Assembly: GCF_010993745.1 (NCBI RefSeq)
Contig: NZ_WOTN01000001.1
Coordinates: 2,607,235 to 2,671,234 of the forward strand
Source of the DNA: Fodinicola acaciae
GTDB taxonomy: Bacteria > Actinomycetota > Actinomycetes > Mycobacteriales > HKI-0501
Reading direction: 5' to 3'
Length of the DNA: 64,000 nucleotides
The position numbers were made by a program, and so were the translations under genes. Of this stretch, positions 19,128-30,908 are shown piece after piece. Below the pieces are notes generated by a model. The model saw nothing but the letters and a program-made list of their open reading frames with translations. It searched no databases and was not told the DNA's origin. Position 1 is the first letter of the stretch. Each line of letters begins with the position of its first letter.

Positions 19128-20137
19128 TGCGCCACACCGGTGGGGATCGAGCCGCGACCCAGCCGCCGCCGGAAGACCCAGTACGTCCACGCCTGATAGG
19201 CGAGCACGATCGGAGTGAAGACCACGGCGACCCAGGTCATGATCGTCAGGGTGTACGGCGTGGACGCGGCATTCGTTGTCGTGAGGCTGAAAGCTGGGTT
19301 GGTCGTCGACGGCAACACGTCGGGATACAGCGCGGCGAACAATGTCGCGGTCGCGAGCACGATCGTCACGGCCGTGCCGGCGAAGGCCAGCCCTTCATGC
19401 TTGAGCCGGTTGGCGATCAGACCGCCGACCAGCGCCAACGCAGCGGCCAACGCCAACACGCCGGTCACCACCGTCCCGTGCGCCAACTGTGTCCAAGCCA
19501 AAAACGCCGCCGCGACGACCACCGTCACCATCCCGACCTGCCACGCCAGCCTGTTCGCTCGCGTCCGGATCCCGCCGGTCGTCCGCAACGCCAGGAAAAC
19601 CGCGCCATGTAAGACAAACAGGCTCAGGGTGGTCAGGCCGGCGAGCAGTGCGTACGGATTCAACAAGGTGAAGAACGTGCCGGTGTAGTGGCCGGCCCGG
19701 TCGAGCGGCACGCCCTGCACGATGTTCCCGAAGGCCACACCCCACAGCAGCGCCGGGACCAGTGAGCCGACGCAGATCGCCGTGTCCCAGGCCGTACGCC
19801 ATCGCGCGCCGGCCATTTTGCCGCGAAACTCGAAAGCCACCCCGCGCGCGATCAGCGCCACCAGGATCACCAGCAACGCCAGGTAGAACCCGGAAAACAG
19901 GCTCGCATACCACAACGGAAACGCGGCGAAGGTCGCACCGCCGGCGACCAGCAGCCACACCTCGTTGCCGTCCCACACAGGTCCGATGGTGTTGATCATG
20001 ACGCGCCGGTCGGTCTCGTCCCGACCGAGCACCGGCAGCAATACGCCGACACCGAAGTCGAAGCCTTCCAGGACGAAGTATCCCGTCCACAGCACCGCGA
20101 TCAGGACGAACCAGATATCAGTCAACTGCACCGCCAC
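19124..20137 (-). CDS. cydB: Cytochrome bd ubiquinol oxidase subunit II
   Basis: 337 residues with eight to nine membrane helices. The hallmark GYFVLEGFDFGVG is near residue 20, and the conserved RRVMINTIGPVWDGNEVWL segment follows. Partner of CydA in the high-affinity, non-proton-pumping terminal oxidase. GTG start at 20137, 19 nt behind cydA. Confidence 0.95.
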   Translation of the reverse strand: MAVQLTDIWFVLIAVLWTGYFVLEGFDFGVGVLLPVLGRDETDRRVMINTIGPVWDGNEVWLLVAGGATFAAFPLWYASLFSGFYLALLVILVALIARGVAFEFRGKMAGARWRTAWDTAICVGSLVPALLWGVAFGNIVQGVPLDRAGHYTGTFFTLLNPYALLAGLTTLSLFVLHGAVFLALRTTGGIRTRANRLAWQVGMVTVVVAAAFLAWTQLAHGTVVTGVLALAAALALVGGLIANRLKHEGLAFAGTAVTIVLATATLFAALYPDVLPSTTNPAFSLTTTNAASTPYTLTIMTWVAVVFTPIVLAYQAWTYWVFRRRLGRGSIPTGVAH

Positions 20138-20156
20138 TCACTCCCTCGTCTTGTCG

Positions 20157-21548
20157 TCAGTACGCGAATGTCAGCGGCTTGTCGGGATCGGTCGACTCGA
20201 CCGGTTCGAGCTCCGGCGCACCTGCCCTCGCGTAGCGGATCATCAACACCAGATCCACCGCGGCGAGTGCGCCGTAAAGGACGGTGAACACGATCATCGA
20301 GGTCAGGACATATCCCGCACCGACGGTCGGCGACACACCGTTGGCGGTGGCCATCACGCCATACACGACCCACGGTTGGCGACCCATTTCGGTGAAGATC
20401 CAGCCGAAGGAGTTTGCCAGCAATGGCAACGCAAACGACCAGACGGCGACCGCATAGAACCATTTGCTCGACGGCGTACGGCCGCGCCGGAACAGCCACA
20501 GTCCGATGATCGACAACAGCATCACCAGCAGGCCGAAGCCGATCATCAGCCGGAACGACCAGTACGAGACCGGGATGTTGGGCTTGTAGTCGCCTGGGCC
20601 GTAGGCCGCGGCTTCGGCGCGTTGCACGTCGTTGATGCCTTCGACCCTGCCGTCGAAGGATCCGGTGGCCATGAACGACAGCACGCGCGGCACGCGCACA
20701 CTGAAGATCTCCCTGCTTCCGTCGAGACTTCCGATGGTGAACAGCGAGAACGACGCCGGCGTCACCGTGTCGTACAGTGCCTCGGCGGCCGCCATCTTCA
20801 TCGGCTGCTGCTGGGTCATGACGCGTGCCTGCAGGTCTCCGCTGACGACCACGCCGATGCTGGCGATCAGCACCGTCACGAGCGCCATTTTCATGGACGG
20901 TCGGAAAACCTCGATTTGCCTGCGCCGCGCGAGCTGCCAGCCGCTGATCGCCAGCAGGAACACGCCGGCGGTGACGAAGGCCGCGGTGATCGTGTGCGGG
21001 AACGTCGCCAGCACGGTCGAGTTGGTCAGTACGGCACCGAAATCCTTCAGCTCGGCACGACCGGCGGCCGTGTTGACGGCATAGCCGACCGGATGCTGCA
21101 TCCAGGAGTTGGCGGCCAGGATGAAATACGCCGACAACATCGTGCCGACCGAGGCCAGCCAGATCGTCGCGAGATGGACTTTCTTCGACAACCGGTCCCA
21201 GCCGAAAATCCACAACCCGAGAAACGTCGACTCCAGGAAGAAGGCCAGCAAACCCTCGATCGCCAGTGGCGCTCCGAAAATGTCGCCGACGAACCGGCTG
21301 TAGTCGCTCCAGTTCATGCCGAACTGAAACTCCTGCACGATGCCGGTCACCACCCCCATCGCGAAGTTGATGAGGAACAGCTTCCCCCAGAACTTCGTCA
21401 TCCGCAGGTAGTGCTCTTTTCCCGTGACGACCCAGCCGGTCTGCATGATGGCCACCAGCATCGACAGGCCGATCGTCAACGGTACGAACAGAAAGTGGTA
21501 GACGGTCGTGATGCCGAACTGCCATCGCGCCAGGTCCAATGCGTCCAT
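20157..21548 (-). CDS. cydA: Cytochrome bd ubiquinol oxidase subunit I
   Basis: 463 residues. The N-terminal ARWQFGITTVYHFLFVPLT contains heme-ligand His18. The quinol-site GWIFTEMGRQPW motif is in the C-terminal third. The periplasmic Q loop looks short, as in actinobacterial CydA. Start ATG 21548 was chosen because GGAG lies 8 nt upstream; GTG 21557 is three codons earlier. It is the first gene of cydABDC and is preceded by a DevR-type box. This gives the cell an oxidase usable at very low oxygen. Confidence 0.95.
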   Translation of the reverse strand: MDALDLARWQFGITTVYHFLFVPLTIGLSMLVAIMQTGWVVTGKEHYLRMTKFWGKLFLINFAMGVVTGIVQEFQFGMNWSDYSRFVGDIFGAPLAIEGLLAFFLESTFLGLWIFGWDRLSKKVHLATIWLASVGTMLSAYFILAANSWMQHPVGYAVNTAAGRAELKDFGAVLTNSTVLATFPHTITAAFVTAGVFLLAISGWQLARRRQIEVFRPSMKMALVTVLIASIGVVVSGDLQARVMTQQQPMKMAAAEALYDTVTPASFSLFTIGSLDGSREIFSVRVPRVLSFMATGSFDGRVEGINDVQRAEAAAYGPGDYKPNIPVSYWSFRLMIGFGLLVMLLSIIGLWLFRRGRTPSSKWFYAVAVWSFALPLLANSFGWIFTEMGRQPWVVYGVMATANGVSPTVGAGYVLTSMIVFTVLYGALAAVDLVLMIRYARAGAPELEPVESTDPDKPLTFAY

Positions 21549-21610
21549 CAGCCACACTCCGAGAGAAGGGGAACGCCATCAATTAAGCCGGCGCGGGGAA
21601 TCCGACCAAA

Positions 21611-21624
21611 GGGACTTAGGTCCT
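21611..21624 (-). promoter_or_regulatory. DevR/DosR-type box before cydABDC
   Basis: GGGAC-TTAG-GTCCT, nine of ten arm positions fitting the palindrome. The TTAATT at 21581-21586 is a plausible -10 element for a transcript starting near 21575, 27 nt before the cydA ATG. It lies in the 107-bp gap after the DUF1003 gene. Confidence 0.65.
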
Positions 21625-21655
21625 CGCGACGACCGGCGTACGGCCCGTCCTGCGA

Positions 21656-22138
21656 TCAACGCTCCGGCAGCTCGGCGGCGATGTCCCTCAGCAGGCCTTC
21701 GGCGTTGCGAAGGCCGTCCGGCACGCATCGGCAGTCCGGGCCGTGGCTGCTCCGGTGCAGCGCGACCAGATACTCCAAGGCGAGCATGTTCACCCGATAG
21801 TCGTGCTCGGCCTTGATCCGGTCGGTGTCGGCCTGCCGGTTCTGGCTGAGCAGGATCAGCGGCGCCGCATACGCCGCCTGGGTGGAAAACAGGAGGTTCA
21901 GCAGAATGAACGGATACGGATCCCAGTGCCACAGGAATCCGGCCGCGTTCAAGGCGATCCAGCAGGTCACCACGACGGACTGCGCGACGATGAACGACCA
22001 CGAACCGAAGATGGCGGTGACCCGGTCGGCGATCCGCTCGCCGACCGTACGGTTGTCGTGACGGCGCCGGTTCGCCGGATGCAGATGCCGCGTGGTGTGC
22101 CGCCGGGTGGTTTTACGTCGCGGCGCCGCGATCGTCAT
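21656..22138 (-). CDS. DUF1003 membrane protein
   Basis: 160 residues. A basic N-terminus is followed by [17 protein letters not shown], two membrane helices (about 48-68 and 75-97), the family signature [24 protein letters not shown] and an amphipathic tail. Function unknown. The ATG at 22138 overlaps the phosphoketolase stop (ATGA), so it is coupled to that gene. Confidence 0.88.
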   Translation of the reverse strand: MTIAAPRRKTTRRHTTRHLHPANRRRHDNRTVGERIADRVTAIFGSWSFIVAQSVVVTCWIALNAAGFLWHWDPYPFILLNLLFSTQAAYAAPLILLSQNRQADTDRIKAEHDYRVNMLALEYLVALHRSSHGPDCRCVPDGLRNAEGLLRDIAAELPER

Positions 22139-24498
22139 CGGTAGGGCCAAACCCATTCGACGACCCGCGGGTCGTCCACCCCGTGTTTCCTGGTGTGGTC
22201 ACGACATTCTCGTCGGCGGCGCAGCATCTCCTCGCGTACGTCCGGGTAGCCGCTGGCCAGGCACGGCACCCTGTCGATCACGTCGGCGACCAACCGGAAA
22301 CGGTCCAGGTCGTTGAGCATGACCATGTCGAACGGCGTGGTCGTCGTGCCTTTTTCCTTGTAGCCGCGGACATGGAAGTTGTCGTGGTTGTGCCGCCGGT
22401 AGGTCAGCTCGTGGATGAGCCACGGATATCCGTGGTAGGCGAACAGGACCGGCCGGTCGGTGGTGAACAGCGCGTCGAAATCCTCGTCGGACAGCCCGCG
22501 GTCGTCATCCCGGCGGTCACGGAGCTGCGTCAGGTCGACGACGTTCACGACCCGCACCTTCAGGTCCGGTATGTGCTCGCGCAGCAACGCCGCCGCGGCC
22601 AATGTCTCCAGCGTCGGCACATCCCCCGCGCAGGCCAACACCACGTCCGGCTGGCGGCCGCGGGCCGTGCCGGCCCACGTCCAGTCACCGATGCCATGGC
22701 GACAGTGCTCGACGGCCTCACTCATGGTCAGCCACTGCGGCGCCGGTTGTTTCCCTGCTACGACAACGTTTACCAGGTCTCTGCTCCGCATGCAGTGATC
22801 CATCGTCAACAACAGTGTGTTGGCATCCGGTGGCAGGTAGACACGTACGACCGCCGGCGACTTCGTCAGCACGTGATCGATGAAACCCGGGTCCTGGTGC
22901 GAAAATCCGTTGTGGTCCTGCCGCCACACGTGTGATGTCAACAGGTAGTTCAACGAGGCGACCGGGCCACGCCAGCCGATGTCCCTGCTGGTCTCCAGCC
23001 ATTTGGCGTGCTGGTTGAACATCGAGTCGATGATGTGCGCGAACGCCTCGTAGCAGTTGAACAGGCCGTGCCGGCCGGACAGCAGATAACCTTCCAGCCA
23101 GCCCTGGCAAAGATGCTCGGACAACACCTCCAGGACGCGACCACCGGGACCGAGATGGTCGTCACTGGCCTGCCGCTCGGCGAACCACGCGCGGTGGGTC
23201 ACCTCGAAAACCGCCTGCAACCGGTTGGAAGCCGTCTCGTCCGGCCCGAAGATCCGGAAGTTGTGTGGATTGGCGCGCACGACCTCCCGCAGCCAACCAC
23301 CCAACACCGCCGTCGCACTGGCGTCGTCACGCGGATCGACGGCATGCGCGAACACCTCGGGAAGCACCAGCTCCTCGCGTACGCCGGCCATCGCCACCGG
23401 CGAGGCACTCATCCGCAGCTGGCCGTCCGGCGCCGCCGCCAGCACCTCCGGCACCGGCGCGCCGACGCGGTCGAACAGGTCGTCGGGCTGGTAGGAACGC
23501 AGCCAGTCCTCCAGCATCGCCAAATGCTCGGGATTGGTCCGCACCTCGGTCAGCGGCACCTGATGCGAGCGCCACGACCCTTCGGTACGCCGACCGTCCA
23601 CAATGGACGGCCCGGTCCATCCTTTCGGCGTACGCAACACCAACAGCGGCCAGTGCGCGCGAGGGAAACGTCCCCGCTTCGCCTCCGCGCGGATCTGCCC
23701 GATCTCCTCGAATATCGAGTCGAGCTCAAGCGCCATCTGGGCATGGACGTCGACGTGCGGCTCATCGGCGTAGGCGGTGACGAAATGCGGATGATAGCCA
23801 TAGCCGGTCAGCAGCGACCGCAGCTCCGGCTCGGGGATCCGCGCCAGCACGGTCGGGCTCGCGATCTTGTAGCCGTTCAGGTGCAGGATCGGCAACACCG
23901 TGCCGTCGCGCACCGGATCGAGGAACTTGTTCCCCTGCCACGATGCCGCCAACGGCCCGGTCTCGGCCTCGCCGTCGCCGACGACGCACGCGACCACCAG
24001 GCCGGGGTCGTCGAACGCCGCGCCGTACGCGTGCGCCAGCGAGTATCCGAGCTCACCGCCTTCGTGCAGCGAACCAGGCACCTGCGGCGAGACATGACTG
24101 GGAACCCCGCCGGGGAAGGAAAACTGGCGGAACAGCCGGAGCATTCCGTTCTCGTCCAGGGAAACTTCGGGATGCAGCTGCGAGTACGTCCCTTCCAGCC
24201 AGGCAGCCGCCAGTGCGGCTGGACCGCCGTGGCCCGGTCCGATCACGGTGAGCATGCGCTGTCGCCGCTGCCGGATCAGCCGGTTGAGATGAGCCCAGAC
24301 AAACGTCAGACCGGGCGTCGTCCCCCAGTGACCGAGCAACCGGGGCTTGGTGTGTTCCGGTCGCAACGACCGGCGCAGCAGCGGGTTGTCGAGCAGGTAG
24401 ATCTGGCCGACGGCCAGATAGTTGGCCGCTCTCCACCACGCGTCCACCCGGCTGAGCTCGCCGCTGGCCGGCGACAGGCGAGCACTCGCGGCGGTCAC
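22135..24498 (-). CDS. xfp: Xylulose-5-phosphate/fructose-6-phosphate phosphoketolase
   Basis: 787 residues, full family length. The N-terminal domain has [20 protein letters not shown] and GPGHGGPA. The TPP-binding motif is [19 protein letters not shown], and the C-terminal domain has the characteristic [10 protein letters not shown]. It cleaves sugar phosphates with phosphate to acetyl-phosphate, bypassing part of glycolysis and allowing substrate-level ATP via acetate. GTG start 24498 with GGAGG upstream. A DevR-type box lies about 100 bp upstream, placing it in the low-oxygen regulon. Confidence 0.95.
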   Translation of the reverse strand: MTAASARLSPASGELSRVDAWWRAANYLAVGQIYLLDNPLLRRSLRPEHTKPRLLGHWGTTPGLTFVWAHLNRLIRQRRQRMLTVIGPGHGGPAALAAAWLEGTYSQLHPEVSLDENGMLRLFRQFSFPGGVPSHVSPQVPGSLHEGGELGYSLAHAYGAAFDDPGLVVACVVGDGEAETGPLAASWQGNKFLDPVRDGTVLPILHLNGYKIASPTVLARIPEPELRSLLTGYGYHPHFVTAYADEPHVDVHAQMALELDSIFEEIGQIRAEAKRGRFPRAHWPLLVLRTPKGWTGPSIVDGRRTEGSWRSHQVPLTEVRTNPEHLAMLEDWLRSYQPDDLFDRVGAPVPEVLAAAPDGQLRMSASPVAMAGVREELVLPEVFAHAVDPRDDASATAVLGGWLREVVRANPHNFRIFGPDETASNRLQAVFEVTHRAWFAERQASDDHLGPGGRVLEVLSEHLCQGWLEGYLLSGRHGLFNCYEAFAHIIDSMFNQHAKWLETSRDIGWRGPVASLNYLLTSHVWRQDHNGFSHQDPGFIDHVLTKSPAVVRVYLPPDANTLLLTMDHCMRSRDLVNVVVAGKQPAPQWLTMSEAVEHCRHGIGDWTWAGTARGRQPDVVLACAGDVPTLETLAAAALLREHIPDLKVRVVNVVDLTQLRDRRDDDRGLSDEDFDALFTTDRPVLFAYHGYPWLIHELTYRRHNHDNFHVRGYKEKGTTTTPFDMVMLNDLDRFRLVADVIDRVPCLASGYPDVREEMLRRRRECRDHTRKHGVDDPRVVEWVWPYR

Positions 24499-24589
24499 GA
24501 CCGCCTCCGACGTCGACTCACGGCACCGGCCTCCAAATCGCGATGTGATGTCCTGCCATCACTCTCGCCGAGCCGCTGTTGCCGCAACG

Positions 24590-24603
24590 GGGCCAAAAGT
24601 CCC
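24590..24603 (-). promoter_or_regulatory. DevR/DosR-type box before phosphoketolase
   Basis: On the minus strand GGGAC-TTTT-GGCCC, in the 130-bp gap between the kinase stop (24629) and the xfp start (24498). The form is the same as the boxes at 1964, 8522 and 13091. Confidence 0.65.
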
Positions 24604-24628
24604 CGCCTGCGTGGCAGGAGGTCCCCAG

Positions 24629-26395
<1,767 letters not shown>

Positions 26396-26815
26396 CTATT
26401 CGTCATCACCAGCCAGACCCGGGACCAGCCGCCGACCGGTCACCTTCTCGGTCGTCACTCGGATGAAGCAGCCGGTCGCCGGGCTCCACGACATCTCGGT
26501 GTCTCGCAGCATACGCAGATCGATCTCGTCCACGACCTCGTTGGCGTGTCCGACCACCACGACACTCCAGCCCGTCGCGCGTTCCGCGTCGATCTCGTCG
26601 ACCTCGAAGGCGACGACGGCGTTGCGCGACGCCGCGGCCAACCGGCTGTCCACCGCCGTACGAAAGACGATCGCGTCGTCGTAGACGACAAATCCCACTG
26701 GCTGAACCGCAGGCAACGCGTGATCGGTGAAGACGATCCGACCGACCGGCACCGACCGCAACAACGCCATGCACTCGGCCCTATCCAGCACTTCCAACCT
26801 TTTCGGGTCGAGCAC
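26396..26815 (-). CDS. PNPOx-like (FMN/F420-binding split-barrel) protein
   Basis: 139 residues of the pyridoxamine-5'-phosphate oxidase-like split barrel. Motifs seen: LLRSVPVGRIVFTDHALPAVQPVGFVV, then FRTAVDSRLAAASRN and a conserved FEVDEID. It may bind FMN or F420; no substrate can be named. GTG 26815 was chosen because AGGAG lies 8 nt upstream. Longer versions would run through the DevR-type box at 26883. It is cotranscribed with devS, an arrangement typical of actinobacterial DosR regions. Confidence 0.85.
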   Translation of the reverse strand: MLDPKRLEVLDRAECMALLRSVPVGRIVFTDHALPAVQPVGFVVYDDAIVFRTAVDSRLAAASRNAVVAFEVDEIDAERATGWSVVVVGHANEVVDEIDLRMLRDTEMSWSPATGCFIRVTTEKVTGRRLVPGLAGDDE

Positions 26816-26882
26816 CCGCCTCGCTCCTTCTGTCACGGCGATCCGGTCAGCAGAGTCTCGGACAGCACGATCCCGACAGCCA

Positions 26883-26896
26883 GGGACGAAGGTCCC
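26883..26896 (-). promoter_or_regulatory. DevR/DosR-type box before PNPOx-devS operon
   Basis: GGGAC-GAAG-GTCCC, perfect palindromic arms. It lies 68 bp upstream of the GTG at 26815, so the sensor kinase is probably under DevR control. Confidence 0.72.
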
Positions 26897-27002
26897 GAAG
26901 ATCACCATGACAATTCCCACCGTCTGACGGCGACGCGACTTCGTTGCCACCACCATCCGCCAACCCCATCACGGACGACAGAGCACGTGGTCCCACGACA
27001 CC

Positions 27003-27016
27003 GGGACCCACGTCCC
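27003..27016. promoter_or_regulatory. Second DevR/DosR-type box upstream of PNPOx-devS
   Basis: GGGAC-CCAC-GTCCC, perfect palindromic arms, 120 bp further upstream than the 26883 box. The surrounding 452-bp gap (26816-27267) between the hyc-like operon end and the PNPOx gene holds these two boxes and no convincing gene. Confidence 0.68.
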
Positions 27017-27267
27017 GACCGACACGTGCGCAGCGATGTCCGTCTCGGCCTGCCGGCGCCAACGCGTTCTGTCATGCTATGTGGTGACGGGTAGCGATAC
27101 GACAAGGTATGCGCGGCGCGTGTTTGCAACGGCCCGGTCGCGGAGGATCGCGACGACCGCCCGCTCGCCGCCGGTACGCGACCGTGATCCTTGTCATGGG
27201 GCACCTACCATGTCCGCGGTCAATGAAGCGACCAACTCCGCGGCAGGAGTCGGGCCGCCGCAACGTG

Positions 27268-28740
27268 TCAGAGGTCGTTCCCCGCGTACGAGAGGTTGAA
27301 ACTCTTGTTGGTCAACGGAAAGTCCGGGACGATCGTGTCGGTCAGCGCGACCGGCAGCGCCGGCCAGTTGAAGAAGCTCGGGTCGACGATCTTGACCCGG
27401 GTCAGCGTCCCTTCCTCGTCGAGTTCGACGCGGTGCACGATGGTGCCGCGCCAACCCTCCACGATTCCGACTCCTGACCGTGCCGGCCGATCGGCGCGAT
27501 CCAGGTCTGGAGGTTGTTCGTCCAGCAGTTGCCCGATGTAGTCGATGGAGGCGCTGATTTCCTCGGCGCGTACGGTAAAACGGGCCAGCACGTCACCACC
27601 GGTCTGGGTGTGCGTCGCCGGCCGGAATTCCAGGCCGGCTACGGGATGGTCGCGACGAGCGTCGACGGCCAGGCCGCTGGCCCGCGCGACATAGCCGAGC
27701 GCGCCGAGGTCGGCCGCCTGCTGGCCGGTCAGTACGGCGGTGCCGGCGAGCCGGTCACGTACGACGCTGTGACCGAGCGCCAGGTCGACGACCTCGGCGA
27801 CATCGGCGCCGATGGCCCGCAGGACGGCGACGTCCGGCGATTGCTGGACGGTGGCGCCGCCGGGATGGATCGCGCCGCGCAGCAGCCGGTGACCGGTGAC
27901 GGTGTCGTTGAGCCGCAACAGTTGTTCGCGGATCCGCCCGGCGTGTGCGTTGAGAATGCCGTGGCCGGTGTCGTTGCAGATGGCGCCGATGTCGGTGACG
28001 TGGTTGTAAATGCGTTCCAGTTCCAGCAGGATCGCGCGGGTCCGCCGATGCGCCACCGGCACCGGGATGCCTTGCGCGTCCTCGACGGCCAGGCAGTACG
28101 CCAGCGTGTGGCCGACCGAGGTGTCGCCGCTGACCCGTTCGGCGATCTCGATGCCGTGCTCGGGCCGGCGGCCGTGGAACAGTTTCTCCAGTCCTTTGTG
28201 GACGAACCAGAGCCGGGCCTTGAGGTTGAGAATGGTTTCGCCGACGACGGAGAACCGGAAATGACCCGGCTCGATCAACCCGGCATGCACCGGACCGACC
28301 GGAATTTCGTAGACACCGGGGCCTTCCACCGTCCGGAACGGGTACGGACCGTCCTGGTCGCCGAATTCCGGTGGCTCGCCGGCGTCGGCCAGCATCGGAT
28401 GCCAATTGGTCGGCCAATGGAAATGTCGCACCAACCGCTGCGGAAGCGGGTGGTTGTCCGGGACGATCCCGTAGAGGTCGTGCATCTCCCGCTCGAACCG
28501 GCCGGCCGGAAACGACAGCGCGGCCAGGCTTGGCAGGTGCGGGTGCGTACGGTCCAGCCGTACGTGCAATTCGACCCGCCGATCCCCCGCGGCCGCGGTG
28601 AACAGGTAAACCGCGCGCAGGCCGAACGGACCGTCGTCGTGGCCGGCGATCAAGGCGACCCGGAATCCGCCGGCCAGCAGCTCGCCGGCCGTCCCGACCA
28701 GGTCGTCCGGCCGGATTTCCTGCGATACAAGGCGAGTCAC
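27268..28740 (-). CDS. hycE: HycE-like (NuoC-NuoD fusion) subunit lacking the NiFe cysteines
   Basis: 490 residues. The N-terminal NuoC-like domain (about 1-140) has GRFEREMHDLYGIVPDNHP, and the NuoD/hydrogenase-large-subunit domain follows. In true group-4 hydrogenases this domain carries two CxxC pairs binding nickel. Here the first is ERVSGDTSVGH and the second is VDPSFFNWPA, so all four Cys ligands are absent. It is therefore unlikely to evolve or oxidise H2. It may act as the quinone-facing or structural arm of a complex I-like machine. The GTG start overlaps the previous stop (GTGA). It matches Rv0087 by gene order. Confidence 0.9.
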   Translation of the reverse strand: MTRLVSQEIRPDDLVGTAGELLAGGFRVALIAGHDDGPFGLRAVYLFTAAAGDRRVELHVRLDRTHPHLPSLAALSFPAGRFEREMHDLYGIVPDNHPLPQRLVRHFHWPTNWHPMLADAGEPPEFGDQDGPYPFRTVEGPGVYEIPVGPVHAGLIEPGHFRFSVVGETILNLKARLWFVHKGLEKLFHGRRPEHGIEIAERVSGDTSVGHTLAYCLAVEDAQGIPVPVAHRRTRAILLELERIYNHVTDIGAICNDTGHGILNAHAGRIREQLLRLNDTVTGHRLLRGAIHPGGATVQQSPDVAVLRAIGADVAEVVDLALGHSVVRDRLAGTAVLTGQQAADLGALGYVARASGLAVDARRDHPVAGLEFRPATHTQTGGDVLARFTVRAEEISASIDYIGQLLDEQPPDLDRADRPARSGVGIVEGWRGTIVHRVELDEEGTLTRVKIVDPSFFNWPALPVALTDTIVPDFPLTNKSFNLSYAGNDL

Positions 28741-30209
28741 CCGGTGCCCCCGGCGACCGTGGCGGCCAGCCGCAGCAGCGATCCGAGCGGTCCGGCGGCG
28801 ATGCCGAGTGCCGCGCAAGCGAGCAGGCCGGCGACCAGCGGGACGGCCGTACCAGCCGGTGTCCGTACGGGTAGGGTCGCCGCGCCGGGACCGGCCGGTG
28901 CGGCGCCGAGCAGCATTCGGCCGGTGTGAGCGAAAAGCGCCGCGGCGATGACGAGTACGAGCACCAAGGCGATGGCGATCGGTACGGCCAGGCCGCTGCC
29001 GAATCCGGCCCGTACGATGCCGAGCTCGCTGGCGAACAGGCTGAACGGCGGGAACCCGACCAGTGCCAGCACGCCGAGCCCGACGCAACCGGCGACCAGC
29101 GGTTGCCGGGCCGCCAATGCTCGTACGCGGTCAACCAGGCTGGTGCCGGTCGACTGCAGAATGTGGCCGGAGGCAAGGAAAAGTACCGACTTGGCCAGCC
29201 CGTGTCCGAGAATGTGCAGCAGTACGGCGGCCAACGCGAGCTGGCTGCCGGCCGCCGCGCCGAGCGCGAGGATCGCCAGGTGTTCGATGCTGGAATAGGC
29301 CAGCATCCGCTTGTAATCCCGCTGTGCGAGCAAAAGCGACGCGGCGACGGCGAGCGTCAGCAGCGCGATGACCACCAGCAGCGTACGGGTGAACGCGACG
29401 CCGAGTGCGCCGTCGGCGACGACTTTTACCCGCAGAATCGCGTAAAAAGCGACCGACAGCAGGACGCCGGACATCAACGCGGACACCGGTGCCGGCGCCT
29501 GGCTGTGCGCGTCCGGAAGCCAGGCGTGCAGCGGCACCAACCCGGCTTTGGTGCCAAAACCCACGATCAGCAACGCAGCCGCGATCCGTGTCACCCCCGG
29601 ATCCAGCGAATGCGCACTGCTGGCGAGCCCGACCCAGTCCAGTCCGGCCGGATGACCGGTGTGCCCAGAGGCGTAATTGAGCAGGATAATTCCCAGCAAC
29701 GCCAAGCCAATGCCGACCGAGCAGATCACCACGTATTTCCACGCGGCTTCGACCGCGGCCCGACTTCGCCGCTGTCCCACCAGAAACGCGGTCACGATGG
29801 TGGTCGCCTCGATCGCCACCCACAGCATGCCGAGGCTGGCCGCCACCACCGCCAGCGCCATCGCGGCCAGAAATGCCTGCACCAGCAACGAATGCCGGCT
29901 GGCCGTACGGGCCGTGGCACGTCCGGCGGCGATCTCGGCTCGCAGCCAGGCCGGGCTGGCCGCGGTGGCCAGCAGCGCGACCGCGCCGATCACGATCAGC
30001 ATGTGCGCGCTCAACGCGTCCACCCGCAGCAACCCCGCTACCGCCATCCGCGGGCCGGTCCGAGCGACCAGCACAGCGGCCGCGATTCCGGTCGCCAGCA
30101 TGCCGGCCGCGGCGACGGCGCCGACCGGCGCGGTGCACCGGCGCCACCCCGCCGCGGCGTACGTCAGGCACCCCAGCAGCGGAAAGGCGAGATACAGCAG
30201 GCTGATCAT
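28737..30209 (-). CDS. hycQ: HyfF/HycQ-like proton-translocating membrane subunit
   Basis: 490 residues, about 14 membrane helices of the NuoN/HyfF antiporter-like family. The motif KAGLVPLHAWLPDAHSQAP and helix-break lysines are present. It is overlapped on both sides (TGATG with hycP, GTGA with hycE). Family members couple electron transfer to H+ or Na+ movement. Confidence 0.88.
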   Translation of the reverse strand: MISLLYLAFPLLGCLTYAAAGWRRCTAPVGAVAAAGMLATGIAAAVLVARTGPRMAVAGLLRVDALSAHMLIVIGAVALLATAASPAWLRAEIAAGRATARTASRHSLLVQAFLAAMALAVVAASLGMLWVAIEATTIVTAFLVGQRRSRAAVEAAWKYVVICSVGIGLALLGIILLNYASGHTGHPAGLDWVGLASSAHSLDPGVTRIAAALLIVGFGTKAGLVPLHAWLPDAHSQAPAPVSALMSGVLLSVAFYAILRVKVVADGALGVAFTRTLLVVIALLTLAVAASLLLAQRDYKRMLAYSSIEHLAILALGAAAGSQLALAAVLLHILGHGLAKSVLFLASGHILQSTGTSLVDRVRALAARQPLVAGCVGLGVLALVGFPPFSLFASELGIVRAGFGSGLAVPIAIALVLVLVIAAALFAHTGRMLLGAAPAGPGAATLPVRTPAGTAVPLVAGLLACAALGIAAGPLGSLLRLAATVAGGTG

Positions 30210-30883
30210 CAGTCGTGCAGCTCCCGCAACTCGTCCAGATCGGTATCGCCGAAGGTGTCCCGCATCCGGGTCGCCAGGATCTGCAGGACCAGCACGGCCA
30301 TCAGTACGTCCAGCGAGACGCCCAGCTCCACCAGCAGCGGCACGCCGCTGGTGGTGAGGAACCCGATCGCGGTGATTCCGTTGTCCATCAACAGAAAGCC
30401 GACCAGCTGCGACAGCGCGCGACGGCGGGTCACCAGGACGAAGAACCCGATCAGCGCGACGGTCAGCCCGACCGGAGCGGCGCGGGTGGCAGGCGACGGC
30501 GCCAACGCGACCAGCGGCTGCGACACCGCGTACGCGATCATCGTCAGCACCGCCGCGGCCAACAGCGAGGCGGCCACGTTGACCAGCGGCCGGGTCTCGC
30601 GCGCGGCCCTGTCGCGGTTGCTGTCACCGGTGACCAGCGCGCGGCGGAGCAACCACGGCAGCACGCCGGCGCGCAGAATCAGCAGGCCAGCGGCCAAAAG
30701 TCCGAGCTCCAGCGAGCGCTGCCGGCCGGCCAGAACGGCGACGACGCCGGCCAGCGCGACGCCTTGCGCGGCGAACACCCGGATGATCACCGGCAGCTCG
30801 CGGCGCCAGAGCACCAGCACCGCGGTCAGCAACAACCCGCCGCAGGCCAGGTCGAGCAGCTGCACGTACAGCGCGTCGCTCAC
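30209..30883 (-). CDS. hycP: HyfE/HycP-like membrane subunit
   Basis: 224 residues with six to seven membrane helices. The NuoK-like segment LSQLVGFLLMDNGITAIGFL is near residue 160, as in HyfE. It ends in an acidic tail TFGDTDLDELRELHD. GTG start at 30883, 25 nt behind the HycD-like gene. Confidence 0.85.
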   Translation of the reverse strand: MSDALYVQLLDLACGGLLLTAVLVLWRRELPVIIRVFAAQGVALAGVVAVLAGRQRSLELGLLAAGLLILRAGVLPWLLRRALVTGDSNRDRAARETRPLVNVAASLLAAAVLTMIAYAVSQPLVALAPSPATRAAPVGLTVALIGFFVLVTRRRALSQLVGFLLMDNGITAIGFLTTSGVPLLVELGVSLDVLMAVLVLQILATRMRDTFGDTDLDELRELHD

Positions 30884-30908
30884 CGCGCGCTCCTCCTCAG
30901 GATCGTGG

